Source: a virus. From it: a stretch of 32,977 nt of DNA. Positions 9,089 to 18,200 of this stretch are shown piece by piece. The stretch covers positions 1 through 32,977 of the IMG/VR virus record IMGVR_UViG_3300034068_000367, one strand, 5' to 3'. How positions within the stretch are numbered: position 1 is the first letter of the stretch; each line of letters starts with the position of its first letter. The notes under the pieces were generated by a model. That model had not been told where the DNA came from. It did no database searches and saw only the letters and a list, made by a program, of their open reading frames with translations. The position numbers and the translations under genes are program-made.

Positions 9089-9338
9089 TACTTTCTTCCT
9101 TTTCGATTTCAGTATAACTACCGTCTTCTAGGTTAATATTAATAGCACCATATTCAGATTCCAATTCTGATTTAAAATCCTCAACTTCTTTGTTGACTTC
9201 AGCAACTTGATGTAATAACGAATGCTTTTGTGTTTCTAGAACACCAATGTTCGTTAACAATACGTTTAAGTCTTTTTGTTGAGCAACGATTTTTTCTAAT
9301 TGATCTTTCTTAATAGTTTTTGTTTCCACTTTTTTCAT
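9081..9338 (-). CDS. Small coiled-coil protein
   Basis: An 85-aa protein. Residues 12-60 show heptad-like spacing of Leu, Val and Ile (QLEKIVAQQKDLNVLLTN and HQVAEVNKEVEDFKSELES), indicating a coiled coil, followed by an acidic tail. It overlaps the HNH gene start by 8 nt. It could be an assembly or chaperone-like accessory factor, but there is no direct evidence. Confidence 0.75.
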   Translation of the reverse strand: MKKVETKTIKKDQLEKIVAQQKDLNVLLTNIGVLETQKHSLLHQVAEVNKEVEDFKSELESEYGAININLEDGSYTEIEKEESNG

Positions 9339-9365
9339 TTTACTTGATTTAATTGTTAATAATTA

Positions 9366-9440
9366 GTAGCAACGTACTGGAGTCGAACCAGTTTAAGCGG
9401 GCTTATGAGACCCGTGAGATACCTTACCTCCCACCTGCTA
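9366..9440 (-). tRNA. tRNA-Met-like gene (anticodon CAT), imperfect acceptor stem
   Basis: Read on the minus strand, the anticodon arm is CGGGT, loop CTCATAA, GCCCG: a 5-bp stem, T33, anticodon CAT and A37. The T arm is perfect (ACTGG, TTCGACT, CCAGT). A D arm can be drawn as GGGA / TCTC with GG in the loop. The acceptor is weak: TAGCAG pairs with TTGCTA (6 bp), but two bases (AC) then separate it from the T stem, while the standard register gives only 3-4 pairs. It may therefore be decayed or need editing. A hairpin (AGCTTA / TAAGCT, 9443-9459) lies just upstream and could guide processing. It could be elongator Met, initiator, or Ile with a modified C34. Confidence 0.6.
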
Positions 9441-9471
9441 TCAGCTTACTACATAAGCTTAGTTATTTTAA

Positions 9472-9942
9472 TTAGCAACTTTTTTTCTTCATTTGCTTCA
9501 TTGGCATTTTATTCATTTGTTTCATTGGGGATTTTTTTGCCATTTGCTTAGCAGGAGTTCTAATATATTTATCCTCAAAACCTTTTTTACCTTCTACTTG
9601 AGTTTTTGTAACAGTAGTAGTGGCTCCGCTTTCTTTACGAGTTTTGTTAGCCGCTTTATTACCAATGGCTGCCTTTTGTCTTTTAGTAAATAAATCACCC
9701 GCCTTATTGCTAGCTTCTATACTATCTGTAGCAGCACCTATTTCAATACCACGATCTCTTTCTGATAGTTTTTTAATGCTTGCGCGCTTCTTAGCAGCTT
9801 CTTCTCCCGCTTTTACTAATCCTAAAGCTTTTTTTACCTTAGGGTCTTCTTGACGCATTGGTGAACCACTCATTAATGTAGGAGAAATTCCTGCTCCAGT
9901 TTTTGTACCGTTACCTCTTCCTGGTGTTTGTTTGTATGCCAT
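9472..9942 (-). CDS. Basic, low-complexity protein (possible DNA-binding virion protein)
   Basis: A 156-aa protein rich in Lys, Ala, Thr and Met. The C-terminus carries short repeats of the form K-Q-M (PAKQMAKKSPMKQMNK, then MPMKQMKKKSC). The middle has ERDRGIEIGAATDSIEAS and TKRQKAAIGNKAANKTRK. Such charge and disorder fit a protein packed with DNA in the head or an internal core protein. The leader is AT-rich, without a Shine-Dalgarno site. Function is inferred from composition only. Confidence 0.7.
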   Translation of the reverse strand: MAYKQTPGRGNGTKTGAGISPTLMSGSPMRQEDPKVKKALGLVKAGEEAAKKRASIKKLSERDRGIEIGAATDSIEASNKAGDLFTKRQKAAIGNKAANKTRKESGATTTVTKTQVEGKKGFEDKYIRTPAKQMAKKSPMKQMNKMPMKQMKKKSC

Positions 9943-9969
9943 TTTGTTTGTTTTGTTTTAGGTTAATTG

Positions 9970-10335
9970 TTATCTTGTTTTTGTGTATATTATTTTTGTA
10001 ACTTTATTAGTGTAACAGTTTGTAGAAGTACATTCCATAGTGCCGTTTTCCAACATCACATAATAGTTTAATGCTTTATCTTCTTCTTTGATACTCGATT
10101 TAATAAATATAGATTCTAAATTAATTCTAAAATCTCTGTTTATAAAACTTTCTCCTGTTACATTGCTTATCTGTTGTACTTTTAATTCACCTGCTGGTGT
10201 TTCCCAAAAGAACAAATGAGAAGATGGTTTATCCGGCATCCACCAACCAATAAGTTGTAATGTGTTAATCTCTTCTTGCGCAAAAGTGTTTAAATTAAAT
10301 AATCCAAACGCTAAAATTAAAATAAGTTTTTTCAT
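9970..10335 (-). CDS. Secreted protein with Bacteroidota-type signal peptide
   Basis: A 121-aa protein starting MKKLILILAFGLFNLNTFAQ, a signal peptide with cleavage expected after FAQ, a style very common in Flavobacteria. The mature part (about 100 aa) has GWWMPDKPSSHLFFWETPA and two nearby cysteines in ECTSTNCYTNK that could form a disulphide in the periplasm. No family recognised. It may act in the envelope of the infected cell, for example in exclusion or lysis, or be a gene taken from the host. Confidence 0.75.
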   Translation of the reverse strand: MKKLILILAFGLFNLNTFAQEEINTLQLIGWWMPDKPSSHLFFWETPAGELKVQQISNVTGESFINRDFRINLESIFIKSSIKEEDKALNYYVMLENGTMECTSTNCYTNKVTKIIYTKTR

Positions 10336-10394
10336 AATGATATAAATTTAATTAGATTAGTATTAATATATATATCACGCATAATATTTACTTT

Positions 10395-10706
10395 TTATTG
10401 TTTTGCATAGGCTTCTGCTTCCCAAGGTAATTTCTTACTACCTTCTTTCATTGTAGCTCTGGGGTATTTTTTACCTTTCCAGAATACATGCGAATCGTTA
10501 TAATCCAAATCACCTCTATTCATTTGATCTAAATGAACCTTCTCATGAGAAATTGTTTTATTCTTTTTTAATACAGCAGGCGAAACATTTTTATTTATAA
10601 GTATACTACCTTTATTTGTAGCCATTCCTAAAACATCCTCACCCATATCTTGTTGATAGATAGGAGTATTATCAATTTCGTATGGACTTCTTAGTTTGAA
10701 CGCCAT
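10395..10706 (-). CDS. Minimal HExxH metallopeptidase-like protein
   Basis: A 103-aa protein with HEKVH at residues 54-58 inside KTISHEKVHLDQM, the zinc-protease motif in a helix, and a possible third ligand in the C-terminal WEAEAYAKQ (E96 or E98). Before it lies a strand-like region, GSILINKNVS. This matches a stripped-down zincin core, often seen as small phage proteins of unclear target. It could trim virion proteins or host cell-wall material, or have lost activity. It lies among small late genes. Confidence 0.65.
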   Translation of the reverse strand: MAFKLRSPYEIDNTPIYQQDMGEDVLGMATNKGSILINKNVSPAVLKKNKTISHEKVHLDQMNRGDLDYNDSHVFWKGKKYPRATMKEGSKKLPWEAEAYAKQ

Positions 10707-10717
10707 AAGTTTATATA

Positions 10718-10882
10718 TTAATTGTTCTCTTCTTTTTTACCACCTATATGCATCCACTTATGTAATGTATATCCTATTGATACCAATAACAAAGTTATTT
10801 TTAAGAATGGTTCTATCGCTGTCATACTTAACATTAATGACACTGAGTTTAGAGTATAAATCTTCAAATCCGTAAATGTCAT
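10718..10882 (-). CDS. Small membrane protein (54 aa)
   Basis: An open frame starts at the ATG complementary to 10880-10882 and ends at TAA (10718-10720). The protein reads MTFTDLKIYTLNSVSLMLSM, then TAIEPFLKITLLLVSIGYTL, then HKWMHIGGKKEENN. It has one clear transmembrane segment (about residues 25-40) with a second weak one before it, and a charged cytoplasmic tail. It fills the gap between two neighbours exactly (3 nt from the upstream stop, 11 nt before the next start). It could be an extra holin or antiholin. Confidence 0.65.
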   Translation of the reverse strand: MTFTDLKIYTLNSVSLMLSMTAIEPFLKITLLLVSIGYTLHKWMHIGGKKEENN

Positions 10883-10885
10883 TTT

Positions 10886-11101
10886 TTATCTTCTTTTAGC
10901 ACGTTGCGTAATAGGCTCAAGTGGTGCACCTCCACATCCACAATCTAATTTTAATTTCATACCATTTTTACCCCCACTATATCCTTGTCCTTTTGGATAA
11001 GCAGACATATCTAATGGTCCGTCCCATAAATGGTTTAATCCAGATACACCAGGTTTTTCCATTTTAACTAAGTGCGGGTCGATTGTTTTATTATTCATCA
11101 T
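10886..11101 (-). CDS. Unknown 71-aa protein with Cys-Gly motif
   Basis: The protein is Gly- and Pro-rich (GVSGLNHLWDGPLDMSAYP, KGQGYSGGKNG) with a C-terminal CGCGGAP motif and a basic end, QRAKRR. The two cysteines could bind metal or form a link between virion proteins. The second codon is also ATG, so the start could be one codon later. Family unknown. Confidence 0.65.
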   Translation of the reverse strand: MMNNKTIDPHLVKMEKPGVSGLNHLWDGPLDMSAYPKGQGYSGGKNGMKLKLDCGCGGAPLEPITQRAKRR

Positions 11102-11119
11102 ATCTTTGTTGTTTAGTAA

Positions 11120-11422
11120 TTACATTTGAGGTTCTTGAGCTGGATCCATACTTGACATTGTTCTATCAAATGAATTTTCCATACCTGTTCCGAATACACC
11201 ATTAATTGTTGATGCACTTTGCGGGCTAAATGGTACAGGTGCACCGCTATTCTTAATATTAGGATTCATTGGCCTTGGCGTAGATGCTAAAGCAGGATTA
11301 GCCATTTTAGGTTGTGATGTTAAATCTGTATTTGCATCCATCTTTGGATTTAAAGCTTGTGATGCGTTTGTATAATTGTCAACTGTCATTTTAGGTTGTA
11401 CATCTTGTAAATAATTTTTCAT
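11120..11422 (-). CDS. Disordered Asn/Pro/Met-rich protein
   Basis: A 100-aa protein with almost no predicted fold. It is rich in Asn, Pro, Ser and Met, with repeated P-K-M or N-P-K-M pieces (VQPKMTVDNY, ALNPKMDANTD, TSQPKMANPAL). It overlaps the preceding gene by 4 nt. This kind of composition suits a linker or minor internal virion protein. No family recognised. Confidence 0.65.
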   Translation of the reverse strand: MKNYLQDVQPKMTVDNYTNASQALNPKMDANTDLTSQPKMANPALASTPRPMNPNIKNSGAPVPFSPQSASTINGVFGTGMENSFDRTMSSMDPAQEPQM

Positions 11423-11865
11423 CGTGTTTTATCTTTATTAACGTTCTTTATTGCTGATTGTAAAACCGTGTCTGTATATGTTTTACCTCTCATTATAGTA
11501 TTTCTTCTTTCGCTTGTCGGTATATCTTCGTCTCCAATCATAATACGGTACATTCTACTTATTAGTTGTTTGCACTTGAAAGAGACTTTATATATATTGT
11601 ATTTTTGAGTTGTATGGTTACGTTTTCTCCAAACCACTATCCACCCTTCTTTTAACAACCTGTCCCAGCGCATCTTATCCCAACTATATGTATAAGTACC
11701 TACCTCATAATCATGTCTAGTAAAGAAATCTAAACAATCAAAGTATATTAACAATTCTAAATCCGCATCAGCAAGACCGTTATTTCTACAAGCCCATCTC
11801 CTAATTATTCTGTAATGTTTTAATAAACCAGATTCACGTAGGTCACTAGCTTCTAACCGTTTCAT
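11419..11865 (-). CDS. Winged-helix-like protein, unknown role
   Basis: A 148-aa basic protein. The central part reads like a winged helix: ADLELLIYFDCLDFFTRHDY (helices), WDKMRWDRLLKEGWIVVWRK (recognition helix and first wing strand), RNHTTQKYNIYKVSFKCKQL (wing and final helix). It could bind DNA as a late regulator or packaging partner. Its start overlaps GroES by 4 nt, and the next gene overlaps its end by 4 nt, so it is made together with the chaperonins. Confidence 0.6.
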   Translation of the reverse strand: MKRLEASDLRESGLLKHYRIIRRWACRNNGLADADLELLIYFDCLDFFTRHDYEVGTYTYSWDKMRWDRLLKEGWIVVWRKRNHTTQKYNIYKVSFKCKQLISRMYRIMIGDEDIPTSERRNTIMRGKTYTDTVLQSAIKNVNKDKTR

Positions 11866-12125
11866 AATACAACAACTATATCTTGTAGTTTTATAACCGT
11901 ATATTTATTACCTTCAAATTCAATAGTATGACCAGCGTGTTTATCATAATATATTTCGTCACCTTCTTTAATGACTTTTATTTCATCACTGATCGATACA
12001 ATTATTGCTTCTTTATATCTAATATCTTCACTATCTTTTTCTTTTAATATAAGACCGTTTTTTGTTTCTTTTGTAGCTTTTACCTTCTTAGGCAAAATAA
12101 CTATATTATTACCTATTGCCTTCAT
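11862..12125 (-). CDS. groES: GroES co-chaperonin
   Basis: An 87-aa cpn10 protein. NNIVILPKKVKATKETKNG is the first strand and the mobile loop that docks on GroEL, DIRYKEAIIVSISDE the central strand, KEGDEIYYDKHAGHTIEF the G-D turn and roof region, and YTVIKLQDIVVVL the closing strand. It is slightly shorter than the bacterial form (about 97 aa). The gene lies after groEL and overlaps it by 17 nt, the reverse of the bacterial groES-groEL order. It should cap the phage or host GroEL ring. Confidence 0.9.
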   Translation of the reverse strand: MKAIGNNIVILPKKVKATKETKNGLILKEKDSEDIRYKEAIIVSISDEIKVIKEGDEIYYDKHAGHTIEFEGNKYTVIKLQDIVVVL

Positions 12126-13662
12126 TAATTCTAAGATTATTGATTACACAATCTGTTGATAAAATAGTTGTAGCAACTGAAGAAGCATTCTTTAATGCAG
12201 ACTTTGTTACAAGTAATGGATCAATAATACCAGCTTTAATCATATTAACTGTTTCACCAGTTATAACATTTAAACCTAAACCTTCTTCTTGTGGTAATGG
12301 TATTTCAATTCCTGCATTTAATAATATTGTATGATAAGGAGCTTTGATTGCGTCTAGTAACACCCATTCCCCTTCTGTTAATCCACCAATATACATTGCG
12401 GCATTTAATAAAGCAATTCCACCACCAGGTACAATGCCTTCTTTAATAGCTGCTTTTGTTGCACAGATTGCATCTTCAACTCTATCTGCTTTTTCTTTTA
12501 ATTCTATATCAGATCCAGCACCTACTTTTACAACAGCTACTTTGCCTGATAATCTTGCTAATCTTCTTTCCAATCTAATTACCTCAGCTGGATTCTTAGC
12601 AGTTTCTAATTGTTTTTTTACTGTATCAATAAGATCCAATACTTCTTGTGAATATTCTCCAACTTGAATAATTGTTTCCGCATCGGTTGTTACAGCTTTA
12701 ATACATGATCCTAAATGTTCTGGAGTTATAAGATCCATATCATCTCCAAGATCTTCGTTAATAATTGTAGCTCCAGTTAATAATGCTAAATCATCTAATG
12801 TATCTTTTTTATTAACACCGTACGTTGGCGCGTTAATAACGTTTGCTTTTAAATTACCTTTAACTTTGTTCATTGCAATTACTGAAAGAACTTGTGGTTC
12901 CATATCCGCAATAATAAGTAATGGTTTTTTTATTTTCATACAGTGTTCTAAAACACCTTGTATTTGTCTAATATTTTCAACTGGTGATTCAATGATAAGA
13001 ACCAAAGCATTATCTAACTCTGCTGCTTTTTTTGAAGCATTAGTTACAAAATGTGAATTAACTAATCCTTTATCATATTGAATACCATCAATAACTTCTA
13101 TTTCTGTAGTATTAAGATCTGACATTTCCATCATTACAATACCATTGTCACCAGCGGCTCTAAAAGCATCTGCAATAACCTTACCTAATTCAGGATCATT
13201 ATTAACAGATATAGTAGCTACGTTATCAATCATATCTCCTGATACTGGTATTGCAACACTCTCTAAATATTTAATTACTTTTTCTGTAGCATTCTCAATA
13301 CCTTCTTTTAATTCTCTGCTACTAGTACCTTTTGGAACTTTATAAGCATGATTCAAAATAGAATGCGTCAATACTGTAGCGGTTGTTGTGCCGTCTCCAG
13401 CTTCTTTAACTGTTTTTCTTGCAGCTTCCTTAAGTAACGTTGCACCCATATTTTCTACTGGATCTAATAGTATAATACTATCTGCTACTGTTACACCATC
13501 TTTTGTAATTACTGGTCTACCAGCTCCATCTTCTAATATTACACATTTACCACTAGCACCAAGTGTTGAACTTACGGCTCTAGTTAATTTAGTAATACCT
13601 TCGAATATCTTATTCTTTGCATCTTCGCCAAAGTTAAGATTCTTTACGATTGCTTCTGTCAT
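12109..13662 (-). CDS. groEL: GroEL chaperonin
   Basis: A 517-aa, full-length chaperonin subunit. ATP-site motifs are intact: ITKDGVTVA (52-60), GDGTTTATVL (89-98, with the catalytic-region Asp), RVEDAICATKAA and EGIVPGGGIALL. The apical domain includes LLIIADMEPQVLSVIAMNK. The protein ends in NNLRINEGNR and lacks the Gly-Gly-Met tail of bacterial GroEL (548 aa in E. coli), so the inner floor of the chamber differs. It probably folds capsid, fibre or other phage proteins late in infection. An AT-rich leader of about 60 nt without a gene precedes it. Confidence 0.95.
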   Translation of the reverse strand: MTEAIVKNLNFGEDAKNKIFEGITKLTRAVSSTLGASGKCVILEDGAGRPVITKDGVTVADSIILLDPVENMGATLLKEAARKTVKEAGDGTTTATVLTHSILNHAYKVPKGTSSRELKEGIENATEKVIKYLESVAIPVSGDMIDNVATISVNNDPELGKVIADAFRAAGDNGIVMMEMSDLNTTEIEVIDGIQYDKGLVNSHFVTNASKKAAELDNALVLIIESPVENIRQIQGVLEHCMKIKKPLLIIADMEPQVLSVIAMNKVKGNLKANVINAPTYGVNKKDTLDDLALLTGATIINEDLGDDMDLITPEHLGSCIKAVTTDAETIIQVGEYSQEVLDLIDTVKKQLETAKNPAEVIRLERRLARLSGKVAVVKVGAGSDIELKEKADRVEDAICATKAAIKEGIVPGGGIALLNAAMYIGGLTEGEWVLLDAIKAPYHTILLNAGIEIPLPQEEGLGLNVITGETVNMIKAGIIDPLLVTKSALKNASSVATTILSTDCVINNLRINEGNR

Positions 13663-13724
13663 GATTTGATTTTATTTAATTTAAGTTGATAGTTGTATTA
13701 TTACGTATATTTTACCATTTTAGG

Positions 13725-14195
13725 TTAAAACAGTTTACTTTTAAATTTTTGATACAACCAAATAATTAATAATAGTAATATAATCCAGAACGATAACCAA
13801 AACCAAAATGTTTTAGCTTCTTTTTTATCTACAACTTTTGTTTTCTCAATCTTACGTTCCTTAGTTATTGTTTTAGCTTGTTTTAAGCTTGTTTTAGACA
13901 CTTTATTATCGTTAGAGTATAAAGTGTTATCTTTCTTCTTTTTGATTAAAATACGAGCATTAAAATACTTTTTACCTTCTACTACAAATTCTTTAGTTGA
14001 ATCTATAGGTACTACTGATATTTCGTAATTCTCAACATCGTATTTAATTTCTGTTTTATTTGTAGTTTGAATAGAATCTTTTTGTGTAACAACTTCTACA
14101 ATTGTTTTATCTTCTACTTTATCTACTTTATTTACTTTTCTGGCACCACACGCTATAAGTACTGTCGATGCTAATATCAATATTAGACTTTTCAT
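13725..14195 (-). CDS. Unimolecular spanin (outer-membrane lipoprotein with C-terminal membrane anchor)
   Basis: A 156-aa protein. The N-terminus has a lipoprotein signal with lipobox L-I-A-C (Cys16). The C-terminus has one transmembrane segment at about 129-148 (WFWLSFWIILLLLIIWLYQ), followed by the basic end KFKSKLF. The part in between is charged and could span the periplasm. An N-terminal lipid anchor plus a C-terminal inner-membrane anchor is the layout of u-spanins, which fuse the two membranes in the last step of lysis. It lies 1 nt after the endolysin stop, in a holin-endolysin-spanin cassette. No similarity search could be run. Confidence 0.75.
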   Translation of the reverse strand: MKSLILILASTVLIACGARKVNKVDKVEDKTIVEVVTQKDSIQTTNKTEIKYDVENYEISVVPIDSTKEFVVEGKKYFNARILIKKKKDNTLYSNDNKVSKTSLKQAKTITKERKIEKTKVVDKKEAKTFWFWLSFWIILLLLIIWLYQKFKSKLF

Positions 14196-14196
14196 A

Positions 14197-14661
14197 TTAT
14201 TCTTTTATTTCAAAATGCATCCAATCATAATTCTTTTCTCTACCTAAAGATATAAACCCGTGCTTGTAAAATATATCAATCATAGCTTTATATTCCGATC
14301 TTGCAAACCTTGCTGTTTTGCTTGTTTCTTTTAATTGATTTCTACCAGGATCTAAATCAATAGCTATTGCCCATGAGTGCATAGACCAATCGTTTCCACC
14401 TCTCATTTTTCTAAAGTTAAAACAACCACCAAATAAATCAATACCTAATTCTTTTATCTTAGCATAACCATATACTCTTAGTAACTCATTAAATACAGCT
14501 AAAAATCTACCTGATACCAACTTATGACATCTCATTTTATGCACAACAGATTCCGTGTCCCAGGCTAATCGCATCGGGTATGGTAATAGTATTGTAACAA
14601 GATAACCATCACCAGTTACATTCGGTTTACCATATTTAGATATTACTTCCTTGGTTGTCAT
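14197..14661 (-). CDS. M15 family endolysin (peptidoglycan peptidase)
   Basis: A 154-aa LAS-type zinc peptidase that cuts the peptide stems of the cell wall. Zinc ligands fit H95 and D102 in [12 protein letters not shown] and H149 in WMHFE, with the usual acidic residue next to the last His. The Gly of the common S-x-H-x-x-G motif is Trp here. It resembles the L-alanyl-D-glutamate peptidase branch (M15C). No signal peptide is visible, so it needs the holin for export. The start overlaps the holin candidate by 26 nt. Confidence 0.88.
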   Translation of the reverse strand: MTTKEVISKYGKPNVTGDGYLVTILLPYPMRLAWDTESVVHKMRCHKLVSGRFLAVFNELLRVYGYAKIKELGIDLFGGCFNFRKMRGGNDWSMHSWAIAIDLDPGRNQLKETSKTARFARSEYKAMIDIFYKHGFISLGREKNYDWMHFEIKE

Positions 14662-14851
14662 TCTTTGCTTTCATTAAACGTTCTACTATATTTGTAACAC
14701 CTTCTATTGTTATATATGAAGTTGCTATTATAACCCAATCTGTGGAAGTAATTGCCGCAGTAAATAAACCTACTGAAGCAATTACAAATACTGTTAATTT
14801 TCTACTAACCCATTTATTTAAAAATAGATCTACTTTTTCTTTATTACTCAT
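14636..14851 (-). CDS. Holin candidate
   Basis: A 71-aa protein with two hydrophobic stretches, [18 protein letters not shown] (about 20-37) and [14 protein letters not shown] (about 39-52), flanked by a charged N-terminus ([12 protein letters not shown]) and a charged C-terminus ([12 protein letters not shown]). Two membrane helices in 71 aa next to an endolysin fit a small class II holin, which opens the inner membrane at the time of lysis. It overlaps the gene before by 8 nt and the endolysin by 26 nt. The role rests on size and context. Confidence 0.65.
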   Translation of the reverse strand: MSNKEKVDLFLNKWVSRKLTVFVIASVGLFTAAITSTDWVIIATSYITIEGVTNIVERLMKAKNDNQGSNI

Positions 14852-15224
14852 TTATTTCTTTAACTATAACTTCACCGTCTACAAGAGCAACTATAGTTTC
14901 CTCTGTGTTAGCAAAAGGAGGCGGTAAAGTTACCATTACAGGATTGATTATTAGTTCAATTTGCTCAGCAATATTTAACTGCATAGCTGGAACATCCATT
15001 GTCTCTTCCATCCACCCAATAACTTGCTCCTCGTTTAATTCAGGGTAAGGTGTGAATGCGTCAGGAGTAGGTGTTCCTACGGCCTGTGCTCCATAAATTT
15101 CCGCTGATATTCCATCTTCGGTTGTACCGTTGTACCTCCAATGCACTGTTGTAACAACATCTTGCATTCCGTCCTCGTCTACTCTGCAATCAAATGCAGA
15201 AAAAATCCATTTGTAAGTGATCAT
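14844..15224 (-). CDS. Unknown 126-aa protein between fibre and lysis genes
   Basis: A small acidic protein: YKWIFSAFDCRVDEDGMQD, then VVTTVHWRYNGTTEDGISAE, then a Pro-rich middle (AVGTPTPDAFTPYPELNEEQ) and VIGWMEETMDV. Similar small proteins that begin with the K-W/T-I..D pattern and V-T-V-H-W-R are common near fibre genes in marine phages, and may help fibre assembly, but this is from memory of the pattern. Its start has a (TTTA)6 leader on the plus strand. Confidence 0.7.
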   Translation of the reverse strand: MITYKWIFSAFDCRVDEDGMQDVVTTVHWRYNGTTEDGISAEIYGAQAVGTPTPDAFTPYPELNEEQVIGWMEETMDVPAMQLNIAEQIELIINPVMVTLPPPFANTEETIVALVDGEVIVKEINE

Positions 15225-15226
15225 AG

Positions 15227-15250
15227 TTTATTTATTTATTTATTTATTTA
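15227..15250. repeat. Tetranucleotide repeat (TTTA)6
   Basis: Six perfect copies of TTTA (TAAA on the minus strand) fill 15227-15250, 2 nt upstream of the start at 15224. As TAAA units this is an AT-rich leader that ribosomes could use, and its length can change by slippage, giving possible variation in expression. Confidence 0.85.
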
Positions 15251-15261
15251 GTTTTTATTAT

Positions 15262-18200
15262 TTATGCCCAAGCCAGTGTTTTCCAACCTGATCCATTAGT
15301 AAACACTTGTATTACTTCATCCTCTTCATTAAATATCATTAATCCTGCCAAAGGACTGCCTATATTATCCCTATCTGCGGTTGACATTGAAGGTGGAAGA
15401 AATCCTTTCGAATTTGATTTCAAATGAAGTATTGCACTTGCGTTTGGACTTGTCGTTCCAATCCCAACGTTGCCGCCACTTGGATTTAAAGATAATTGTC
15501 TTGGACTACCATTTGACAAAGTTGCTTGAATACTTGGCTCTCCTCCGTTTGTTCCTAAATAAAGTGACCTATTTCCATACCCATTATTTGCAATAATTGA
15601 ATATCCATTAGCATCAACATCAAGTTTAGCACCAGGACTTGTTGTTCCGATACCGACATTACCATTAGAAGCAATACGCATTCTTTCGGCTCCGTTTGTA
15701 GCAAAATCTATTCTTGAAAAAGAATAAAGTTCTAAATTTGTTGGTGTACTATATAAATAACCCGTAACTAAATCATTTGCTTTTAAAGTAATTATACTAT
15801 TAGAAGAACCGTTTATTTCAAATGTACCTCTACTTGAATTTCCATATACTGAACTTGTTGTACCTAAAAGTAAATATCCTTCTGAAGTAAGACGCATTCT
15901 TTCTGAAGTTCCCGCAGTAAATTTAATTGGTTGACCATCAGAAACAATATTTAATGGATTACCTGTACTATATAACATAGTCTCATTAGGACCTACGCTA
16001 CGATATGAATAAGTATCACCTACAATATTAGTTTGAATAATTCTTGTTCCGTCAGTAACGCGCATTCCGTCGTCTTGAGTTCCTATTGGTGCAACATTTA
16101 TTTGTAATTTTGTACTTGGACTACCAGTTCCAATACCTACATTGTCATTTGTACCATTTATAAAAAAAGGTGTCGTTCCGTTTGTAATGTTATTAATTGA
16201 AAAACCAGCAGTTGCAACAATTGTATTGTTTTGAATTTGCCAAGTTGGTACGCCTGCACGTTCTATCCTAATAAAAGGCGTTGTAGAATTTAAAGTCAAC
16301 ATTGCACTTGGACTTGTCGTTCCAATACCTACGTTTCCATTAGATTTAAGAACAATTCCAGTAGTAGCACTATTTACAGAAAAATATGTATCCCCATTAT
16401 TGGCTTGATATAATTCAAAACCATCGCCAGAATTATATGTACTTTTTAATTTTAATGCACCCGCTTTTGTTGCCGAATTATCCCCAATACTTAATGTAAC
16501 TAAATTAGTGTAAGAAGTTGGAATTGTCGTTCCAATACCTACGTTACCACTTGAATCAATTCGCATTCTTTCAGCATTGTTTGTACCTAGTACTAATGGT
16601 TGAGTTGATCTAGTGCCCACTCCTAAAGGAACTGCTCCTGATGTATTTACTGTAGATATAGTACCCGTTGCAAATCCTAAGAAAGATACACTTAATCCCC
16701 CTAATCCTAAATTATTACCACTACCGCTTATTAAAATGTTTTTTAAACCCGTTCCATTCCCAACTTGAAAGGCAGCACTTGGTATATTTGTTCCTATACC
16801 TACATTTGCGCCATTATCAAATATTTGGCTATTACCTATTGTATCAGCATCTAGCCACTTTGTCACATAGTTTGTTGTACCTGATCCGTCTACAGCACCA
16901 CCACCAATTGGAATCTCTATAACATTACCTGAACTGTCTACTGCTAATTTTTGAGTAGCTGTTCCTGTGAATGAACCTGATCCGTAGTTGTTAAATTTAA
17001 TTGCACCATTTGAAGCAATACGCATACGTTCATTTAGTGTATCTGAAATTGCTACTGAAAATATCATATCAGTATTAGACCTAAAAAAAGTATTTACTAA
17101 ACTTATTTTACCTGCAACGTAACTTGGATTACCACTATTATTTAACCTAAAATCTATTGCAACACCATTTCCGTTTGCGGGGTTTGTAGATATAAAATTT
17201 TCTAATGCTAAAGAAGAAATAATACCACTTGCATTAGTTGCGGTTGTTTGTAATAATGCGTTTGGACTTGTAGTTCCTATTCCTACATTACCGACTGAGG
17301 TAATACGCATTCTTTCGTTAGCACCTCCAGTGCTTAAAATTAATTCGTTTGAAGATATCCTAAAATTTTTCCAAGCACCAAAACCAGTCGTTGTTGAATA
17401 AATGTCATTTTGAGTAGTGGCAAATCCTAAAGTTAGTCGGCCGTTAGCATTGTCATCAAAGATTCCCTCTCCTGCGACTTGTAATTTTGCGCCTGGGCTT
17501 GTCGTTCCAATACCAACGTTTGTGCCATTGTCAAATATTTGACTATTGCCTAATGTTGTTGCTCCTGTAAATTTTGAAACGTAATTAACTGTTCCACTTG
17601 CATTGGCCTTTGAATTAAATGTAGTCCAATCTGCTGAACTTAACGCTCCTCTATTAACAGCTGATGCTGTAGGCAAATTGAATGTATGTGTATCTGTAGC
17701 AGATGATATATTAAAATCTGTGCCAGCTGTACCCGTACTAAAATATTGTACTTGTTCGGTCAATCCATTTAAAGCGGTTAAACCTGTAGAGAATGTTGTA
17801 ATAACTTCACTAAGGTGTCCATTTTGGGTATGCATTGTAATAGTTCTACCCGAGTGAGTTACATATACTCTAACAGCTAATCTATCAGTAGCCAGTAATG
17901 TAGTTGTAGGAACCGCTAATGGTGTAAAATAAGCATCAATAGCTGTGCCATTAGTAATACCTTCAGGTGCTGCTGAACTACTAGCTATTAAAGTAAAGAC
18001 ACCACCCGAAGAATATTTATATAATTCAACGTAGAAAGATGGAGAACCGCCACTAGAGCTTGCACTAAAGTAAATTTCAAAGTTCCAATTTCCCGCTGGT
18101 ATATTAAGTTGATTTGGTGAGGCTACATCCGTTAAGAATGAAGCTATATATCCATTTGCATTGATAGTAAAATCAGCAGCTGTGCCTGTGTTAGCAACTG

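Noticed and set aside
12116-13669. Plus-strand open frames across groEL
   Set aside because: They are antisense shadows of the chaperonin gene with Ser/Ile/Phe-rich, gene-unlike products.
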